Positions 58,356 to 64,000 of a stretch of 64,000 bases of DNA are shown in pieces. The first letter of the stretch is position 1; each line of letters starts with the position of its first letter. The DNA comes from Cytophagaceae bacterium (lineage in GTDB: Bacteria > Bacteroidota > Bacteroidia > Cytophagales > Spirosomataceae). The notes under the pieces are model-generated. The model searched no databases and was not told where the DNA came from. It saw only the letters and a list, made by a program, of their open reading frames with translations. Both the position numbers and the translations under genes were made by a program. The stretch covers positions 62,001 to 126,000 of the forward strand of contig JAIXOL010000078.1 in NCBI GenBank assembly GCA_027486845.1. The letters run 5' to 3'.

Positions 58356-59084
58356 TTAGAAGTTTGGTTTCAATAAGTATTTACCATAGAAGTCATTAAT
58401 TACTTTTACCGCATCATCGGCTGTATCCACCAATTTTATTAAGTTCAAATCTTCAGGGTTGATGTTTTTTTCCCGCTCACACATTGTTTGTTTTAGCCAA
58501 TCAATAAGGCCTTTCCAATACTCTGTTCCTACCATAACGATTGGAAATCTTGCAATCTTTTTTGTCTGAATTAATGTTAATGCTTCAAAAAGTTCATCAA
58601 GTGTTCCGAATCCGCCGGGCATAATTACAAATCCTTGCGAATATTTCATAAAACATACTTTTCTTGCAAAAAAGTAGTCAAAATTAATGCTCTTATCTGG
58701 GTCAACAAATCTATTTGGCACTTGTTCGAAAGGTAATTTTATATTCAAACCTACCGATTTTCCCCCGTTTTCCGCAGCACCTTTATTGCCTGCTTCCATG
58801 ACTCCTGGTCCACCGCCTGTAATTATACCATAGCCTTTAGCCACTAATTTGGCTGCAATTTCTTCCGAAAGTAAATAATATTTGTGGTCAGGTTTTGTTC
58901 TTGCCGAACCATATATAGTTACGCATGGGCCGATTTTGGCCAAACGGTCGAAACCATCAACAAATTCAGCTACGGTTTTTAATATTTGCCATGAATCTTG
59001 ACTTTGGATTTCGTTCCATCCTTTTTCTACAAATGCCTCACGAATTAATTCTTCTTCATTTAATACGATTTCTTTTTCTGCCAT
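58356..59084 (-). CDS. LOG family (TIGR00730-type Rossmann fold) protein
   Basis: TGGGPGVMEAGNKGA, PGGFGTLDELFEALTLIQT. Confidence 0.94.
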   Translation of the reverse strand: MAEKEIVLNEEELIREAFVEKGWNEIQSQDSWQILKTVAEFVDGFDRLAKIGPCVTIYGSARTKPDHKYYLLSEEIAAKLVAKGYGIITGGGPGVMEAGNKGAAENGGKSVGLNIKLPFEQVPNRFVDPDKSINFDYFFARKVCFMKYSQGFVIMPGGFGTLDELFEALTLIQTKKIARFPIVMVGTEYWKGLIDWLKQTMCEREKNINPEDLNLIKLVDTADDAVKVINDFYGKYLLKPNF

Positions 59085-59147
59085 ATTTTTTTTGTTTGTG
59101 GTACAACATAGTTTTTATGAGGTAATTTAATATCTAGTTCAATCAAT

Positions 59148-59177
59148 CAATTCTTCTTTATTTTTTGAGAAGAATTG
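59148..59177. repeat. Hairpin caattcttct ... agaagaattg upstream of rpiB
   Basis: 10-bp perfect stem, 10-nt loop. Confidence 0.55.
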
Positions 59178-59307
59178 GATAATGAAAACGTATATTTGCA
59201 AAAAAAAGTTTAGAATACCAAAAATGAATTTTTCTTGACTAATACATCCTCCAAAAGAGAAGTTCAGCTTATATTTTTTTAATCAATTAATTGGGGAATA
59301 AATCATT

Positions 59308-59736
59308 ATGAAAGTAGCAATTGCAGGTGACCACGCTGGGTTTGAGTATAAAAAAGTAATTCTTCGTTGGCTTCAAGAACAAAATTTTGAAACCGCTGAT
59401 TATGGTCCTTATACGCCCGAAGCAGTCGATTACCCTGATACGGCACATCAATTGGCAAGTTCCGTTGAAAGTGGGCAATATGAGTTTGGAGTCTTAATTT
59501 GCGGCAGTGGAAATGGAGTTTGTATGACCGCCAATCATCATCAAGGTATTAGAGCAGGTTTAGTTTGGAATTTGGAAGTGGCAGAATTGATTCGCCAACA
59601 TAATAATGCAAATGTTATCTGTTTGCCTGCACGATTTATTGATATTGAATTAGCACTAGAATGTGTGAAAACCTTCTTAAAAACTGAATTTGAAGGAGGC
59701 CGTCATGCACGAAGAGCTGATAAAATTTCTTGTTAA
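59308..59736 (+). CDS. rpiB: Ribose-5-phosphate isomerase B
   Basis: AIAGDHAGFEYKK, CGSGNGVCMTANHHQGIRAGL, ANVICLPARFI. Confidence 0.93.
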   Translation: MKVAIAGDHAGFEYKKVILRWLQEQNFETADYGPYTPEAVDYPDTAHQLASSVESGQYEFGVLICGSGNGVCMTANHHQGIRAGLVWNLEVAELIRQHNNANVICLPARFIDIELALECVKTFLKTEFEGGRHARRADKISC

Positions 59737-59780
59737 AATAAAAAGAGGCTATAGAATTTAATTCATAGCCTCTTTTTATT
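59737..59780. terminator. Bidirectional terminator between convergent genes
   Basis: aataaaaagaggctat ... atagcctctttttatt, 16-bp perfect stem, 12-nt loop. Confidence 0.9.
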
Positions 59781-61188
59781 AAAATTTTCTTTGATATATT
59801 CCTTCAATATTGGTTTTCTGATAGTTGGATGCTAAAGCAGGAATTCTCTTAAATATTTTGGGGATAACGTTTTGTTTATCAATAATAATGGTTGGAGGGT
59901 CTTTCTTGAAATTATCAAAAATATTGATGATACTCTCATAATTATCTGGATTTTCTAAGTCGATTTTTGAAAGGTCCCAATTGAGATAACAAGTAGCTGA
60001 TTCTCCATAAGTATACTCATCAATTCTTTCGCCAATTACCAACATTTTTTGGCCCTTCATTCTTTCTGGAATTTCCTTTGGTTTTACTCGCATATCTGCC
60101 AATTGTTCAAAACCTTTACCAAATAAGGGCGTAACTCCTTGGTATTGAACAAAAACAATAAAAAGAAATAATAATGTAAAGAGTAACTCTGGCAAGAAAA
60201 CCCCTTTTAAGTGCAAGAAAAACCCAGTAATAAAGAATGCAAAAAATGGCACAAAAATAATAAACTGCATTGGAGCCACATTTGGAGAAAGAAATAATGC
60301 TATCAGTGAAACAATCCCCCAAATGAGCATAATTTGCTGTGTACGTTGTTGATAGCTATTATATTTGCTTACTTGTGTTTGCCTCAAAAAGCCAAAAACT
60401 GCCAAAGCGGAGGGGACAGTTATGGCAATAAAAGCACTCTTAAAGTCTTCTAAACTATATTGTTTAATTTTGAAAATACCATTAAACCAGTTGTATTTAA
60501 ACTCATCAAGACTACCATAGAGATAAAAGTAAAGTCCAGTCAAAAATAGCGGTAAACCAAAACCTAACATTGCCAAAAAGTGCTGACGAAGATTGGCATT
60601 AGTAAAAAATACAAGGCTCGCCATGCTCCAAAATATAAAAACCATCGTTGGTTGATGAAAGAGCGATGCCATACCGATGTAGAGTCCAACCTCAAAGACT
60701 TCATCTGAAACACCTTCACGGCGTTCCATTTGTTTCACGAGTTTATTGAATGCAAAAAGTAAAAATGTGGTTGAAAGTAAAACTGGCGAAAGTTTACTCA
60801 TATCAAACGATAGACTCATCAAAAGAACATAAATCAGGCCTGGAGCGTAGTTTTTTTCGAGATAAGTTTGACGAGTATTACAAACAAAAGTAAAATACAA
60901 GGCTTGGAAATAAGTTACTAGTATAGCTATAAACTCATAAACAAATTGTGAACGCCCAAACGAAACATCTATTGCCCAATAGATAAAAGATGCCAAAGGC
61001 CCAACATTTGTCCAAACTTCTTTGTATAAAAATTGACCATTATGAATTTTTTCGCCGACCAACATCCATTCGAGTTCTGGAAGGAGCATCGGGAGTTTAT
61101 GCCCCCAAAAAGGCACTTTAATAATCACGACTAGGAAAAGCAGTGAAAAAATATGAAACAGGGAGTTTAACCTAAAAAATGTTAACAA
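59779..61188 (-). CDS. Polytopic membrane protein, GT-C-like or DUF6427-like
   Basis: About ten hydrophobic segments; PMLLPELEWMLVGEKIHNGQFLYKEVWTNVGPLASFIYW and SLFHQPTMVFIFW. Confidence 0.7.
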   Translation of the reverse strand: MLTFFRLNSLFHIFSLLFLVVIIKVPFWGHKLPMLLPELEWMLVGEKIHNGQFLYKEVWTNVGPLASFIYWAIDVSFGRSQFVYEFIAILVTYFQALYFTFVCNTRQTYLEKNYAPGLIYVLLMSLSFDMSKLSPVLLSTTFLLFAFNKLVKQMERREGVSDEVFEVGLYIGMASLFHQPTMVFIFWSMASLVFFTNANLRQHFLAMLGFGLPLFLTGLYFYLYGSLDEFKYNWFNGIFKIKQYSLEDFKSAFIAITVPSALAVFGFLRQTQVSKYNSYQQRTQQIMLIWGIVSLIALFLSPNVAPMQFIIFVPFFAFFITGFFLHLKGVFLPELLFTLLFLFIVFVQYQGVTPLFGKGFEQLADMRVKPKEIPERMKGQKMLVIGERIDEYTYGESATCYLNWDLSKIDLENPDNYESIINIFDNFKKDPPTIIIDKQNVIPKIFKRIPALASNYQKTNIEGIYQRKF

Positions 61189-61292
61189 GGCTTTGAAAGA
61201 TTAGTTTACAGCACAAAGTTATGAAAAAACTAACTGATGTGAGAAACTTTACTTTATTTAACCCAAAAATTTGCGGATATTTGTATAAAATT

Positions 61293-61386
61293 AATGATTG
61301 AATGCCTTTATGATTGAATGATAGAATAATTATTTATAGATTAACTTAATTTTCCATTCACTCATTCAAACATTTACTCATTCAAA
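61293..61386. repeat. Octad-repeat arms in opposite orientation upstream of rbfA
   Basis: aatgattg aatgcctt tatgattg aatgatag and cattcact cattcaaa catttact cattcaaa. Confidence 0.7.
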
Positions 61387-61394
61387 ATTAGAAA

Positions 61395-61772
61395 ATGATG
61401 GAATCCAAAAGACAAAGACAAGTAGCAAAACAGATTCAAAAAGATTTAGGTGAGATTTTTCAAAAGGACTTGAAACAATTATTTAATGGAGCCTTTGTAA
61501 CAATCACAGACGTGAAAACAACGCCAGATTTGGCTATTGCAAGGGTTTATTTGAGTTTTTTATTAGCAAAAGATAGAGAAGGCGTTTTACAAATAATCAG
61601 AGAAAATACCAAAGTTATTAGAAATCTATTGGGTGAGAGAGTGCGTCACCAACTACGAATTGTGCCGAATTTGCAGTTTTTTATTGATGATACAGCTGAA
61701 TATGCTCAAAAAATGGATGCTCTTTTTGCAGGAATTGTAATTCCCCCCGCACCGGTTGAGGACGAAGAATAA
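61395..61772 (+). CDS. rbfA: 30S ribosome-binding factor RbfA
   Basis: RQRQVAKQIQKDLGEIFQ, ITDVKTTPDLAIARVYLSFL, RHQLRIVPNLQFFIDDTAEYAQKMDALF. Confidence 0.93.
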   Translation: MMESKRQRQVAKQIQKDLGEIFQKDLKQLFNGAFVTITDVKTTPDLAIARVYLSFLLAKDREGVLQIIRENTKVIRNLLGERVRHQLRIVPNLQFFIDDTAEYAQKMDALFAGIVIPPAPVEDEE

Positions 61773-61802
61773 AAAATAAAATAAACTAATTCTTTTCAAA
61801 TT

Positions 61803-63005
61803 GTGAATCTTTCGTTTCTAATCGCTAAAAAATATTTTTTTTCAAAAAAGAAAAAGAGTTTCATCAATTTCATCTCTATTATTTCTATGCTTGGCATCGG
61901 CATCGGAACAATGGCGTTGGTGATTGTGTTGTCGGTTTTTAATGGCTTAGAAGAGCTTAATCGCAAAATTTTTAAATCTTTTGATGCTGATATTAAGATT
62001 TCGCCGAAAAGTGGAAAAAGTTTTTTGCTTGATAAAACCAAAATAGCCCAAATAAAAGCAATAAAAGATGTCTGGTATGTAACTGAAGTGATTCAAGATA
62101 ATGCACTCGTGAAATACCAAAACTCACAAATGGTGGTCACCCTTAAAGGTGTAGATGAAACATTTCAAGCTTATAGTCCTCTGAAGAAATCATTGGTAGA
62201 GGGGGATTTTGTATTGTCAAAAGATAGTGTTGATTATGCATTTATTGGTGGAAATGTTTATGCGGCCTTGAATATTTCCTTACAAAATATTATTGAACCT
62301 ATTGAAATTTGGTATCCACGGAATCGAAAATCTATTTCTTTAAATCCAGAAGATGATATTAATCGTGAGATTCTAAATATTTCGGGAGTTTATTCATTGG
62401 AGCAACTTCACGATGATTTCATTTATGTTCCGCTTGAGGTAGCAAAACAACTGACCGAGTATGAAGACAAAAGAAGTGCTATTGAGATTCAGGTAAAACC
62501 CAATGCTGATATCTTTCAAATTCAGGCATCAGTAAAAAGTATTTTAGATGAAAATTTCTTAGTTCAAAATCAAGATGAACAAAATGCTTCATTATTTAGG
62601 GCAATCAAAATCGAAAAATTATTTATTTTTATTGCTTTGTTGTTTATCATTTGCATTGCTTCATTTAATATTTTCTTCTCTTTGACAATGCTTGTGATTG
62701 ACAAACAACAAGATTTGAAAACACTTTTCGCAATGGGGGCAGATGAAGGATTAGTAAAGCGTATTTTTTATTCAGAGGGAGCATTAGTTTCATTTATTGG
62801 AGCTATAGTTGGCCTTGTTTTGGGTGGATTGATTTGCTATTTTCAAGAACGATATGGTATTATAAAAATAGGAATTGAAAGTTCATTTATTGATGCTTAT
62901 CCAGTAAAAATGCAATTAAGTGATTTTTTATTAACTGCCATTTCTATAATTGTTATTACACTTTTAGCTTCTTATTTGCCAGCAAAAAGAGCTGCAAAGA
63001 ATTAA
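61803..63005 (+). CDS. ABC transporter permease, LolC/LolE/FtsX-like, GTG start
   Basis: NLSFLIAKKYFFSKKKKSFINFISIISMLGIGIGTMALVIVLSVFNGLEEL; C-terminal four-TM FtsX topology. Confidence 0.9.
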   Translation: MNLSFLIAKKYFFSKKKKSFINFISIISMLGIGIGTMALVIVLSVFNGLEELNRKIFKSFDADIKISPKSGKSFLLDKTKIAQIKAIKDVWYVTEVIQDNALVKYQNSQMVVTLKGVDETFQAYSPLKKSLVEGDFVLSKDSVDYAFIGGNVYAALNISLQNIIEPIEIWYPRNRKSISLNPEDDINREILNISGVYSLEQLHDDFIYVPLEVAKQLTEYEDKRSAIEIQVKPNADIFQIQASVKSILDENFLVQNQDEQNASLFRAIKIEKLFIFIALLFIICIASFNIFFSLTMLVIDKQQDLKTLFAMGADEGLVKRIFYSEGALVSFIGAIVGLVLGGLICYFQERYGIIKIGIESSFIDAYPVKMQLSDFLLTAISIIVITLLASYLPAKRAAKN

Positions 63006-63121
63006 TAATTAAAAATTAAGGATTTAATGTAGATTATCGGTTGAATTGTTTTTTCAGAAATCAAGCCTTACAAAATTATATTGAGAACGATACGCTTAAA
63101 TCGTAATTTGTAAAACCCAAA

Positions 63122-64000
63122 ATGAATAAAATTTTTATAACTGCTGTTTTCTTACAAATTTTTTCACAATCATTTTCACAGCAGATTCCCCTGCTTGATA
63201 ATTCTAATCGCTGGATATTAGTTAATAATAAGATTGACAAAAATGAAGTTTTTTTGTCTTCATATAAAAAAGCTAAGGTTAAATTAAATACTTTAGTTTT
63301 GACATTTGCTGAAAATGGTAAAATCATTTATGATTACGAAACTAATTCAAAATATGCTGGAAATCTAGATATAAAATACCTCGATATTAATGTCAATGAA
63401 AGTTTTTGGGCCTACGATTCGTTAGCTAAAACACTTATATTAACAATTCAAGGTGGTTATTTTACTTTAGATGATTTTAAATTTCAGCGTGAATACACAA
63501 TAGATGAAGTGCATGATGGTTATATTTTAATGAAAAGCAAAGAGCTAATTTTTGAAGATTTGCGAAAAAAGAAGGTATTGGTTAATGAGGGTAGAAATAC
63601 TGCTCTAACAAGAGTTTCTCCAAATGTTGAAATTCCCCAAATTTTAAGTGAGAATAAAGTTTCAATCGAAAACCGTGCAAAAACTCCTAAAGTTTTGGCC
63701 GACCCTATAAATGTTCAAACAAATTCAACTAAGCCAAAATTAAATTTTTCAGAAGAAAAAACAACAGGGTTTGTTGAAAACGATAAAACTGTAGCTGCAG
63801 CAACTTTATTTTCCTCCGTAAATGTTCCTGCGGTTAAAATGAATTATTTCGAGTTAAATAAAGCTTTGTTTGATAAAACAAAACGCTGGATTTTGGTTAG
63901 GAATAAAATTGAAAGAGGAGATATATATCTAACTCCTTATCATGAATCTAAGCTGACTATCAATAATTTAGTGCTAAATTTATCAGAAAGCGGGAAAATT
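63122..64000 (+). CDS. Hypothetical secreted protein with duplicated domain, truncated by window end (absent from ORF track)
   Basis: MNKIFITAVFLQIFSQSFSQQIPLLDNSNRWILVNNKIDKNEVFLSSYKKAKVKLNTLVLTFAENGKI... repeats as LFDKTKRWILVRNKIERGDIYLTPYHESKLTINNLVLNLSESGKI; open to 64000. Confidence 0.75.
   Translation, partial: MNKIFITAVFLQIFSQSFSQQIPLLDNSNRWILVNNKIDKNEVFLSSYKKAKVKLNTLVLTFAENGKIIYDYETNSKYAGNLDIKYLDINVNESFWAYDSLAKTLILTIQGGYFTLDDFKFQREYTIDEVHDGYILMKSKELIFEDLRKKKVLVNEGRNTALTRVSPNVEIPQILSENKVSIENRAKTPKVLADPINVQTNSTKPKLNFSEEKTTGFVENDKTVAAATLFSSVNVPAVKMNYFELNKALFDKTKRWILVRNKIERGDIYLTPYHESKLTINNLVLNLSESGKI

Overview
AT-rich chromosomal segment of a Bacteroidota bacterium, probably Cytophagales-like. 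Support comes from TAnnTTTG-type promoters, TonB-dependent receptors and outer-membrane beta-barrels, HYC_CC_PP, DUF2911 and DUF5683 families, and typical gene neighbourhoods. Most of the window is housekeeping (rhlE-like, aguB-like, ABC-F, aroA, pyrB, nuoC, prfC, sucC, fumC, apaG, ung, lepB, dapB, parAB, truA, tsaC/Sua5, clpC, sufS/E/T, rpiB, rbfA). I saw no rRNA, tRNA, CRISPR array, intact IS element or prophage. The more unusual content is: (1) many intergenic regions built from degenerate repeats with a strict 7-bp (twice 8-bp) period, often arranged as inverted arms, some with a GC-rich CCGCnnnGGCGGAC core; (2) an eight-gene minus-strand cluster at 29.4-37.0 kb that looks like an undescribed metal (possibly copper) or cofactor handling system, with a TonB receptor carrying a Cys-Cys plug motif between two His-rich YncE-like propellers; (3) tandem 21-bp half-parS/DnaA-box repeats upstream of parA, at a switch in gene orientation; (4) a decayed type II toxin-antitoxin module inside the suf locus; (5) an A17 tract in an outer-membrane beta-barrel gene; (6) a ten-repeat OmpA-family protein. 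All calls come from reading the sequence and supplied translations; no searches were run.
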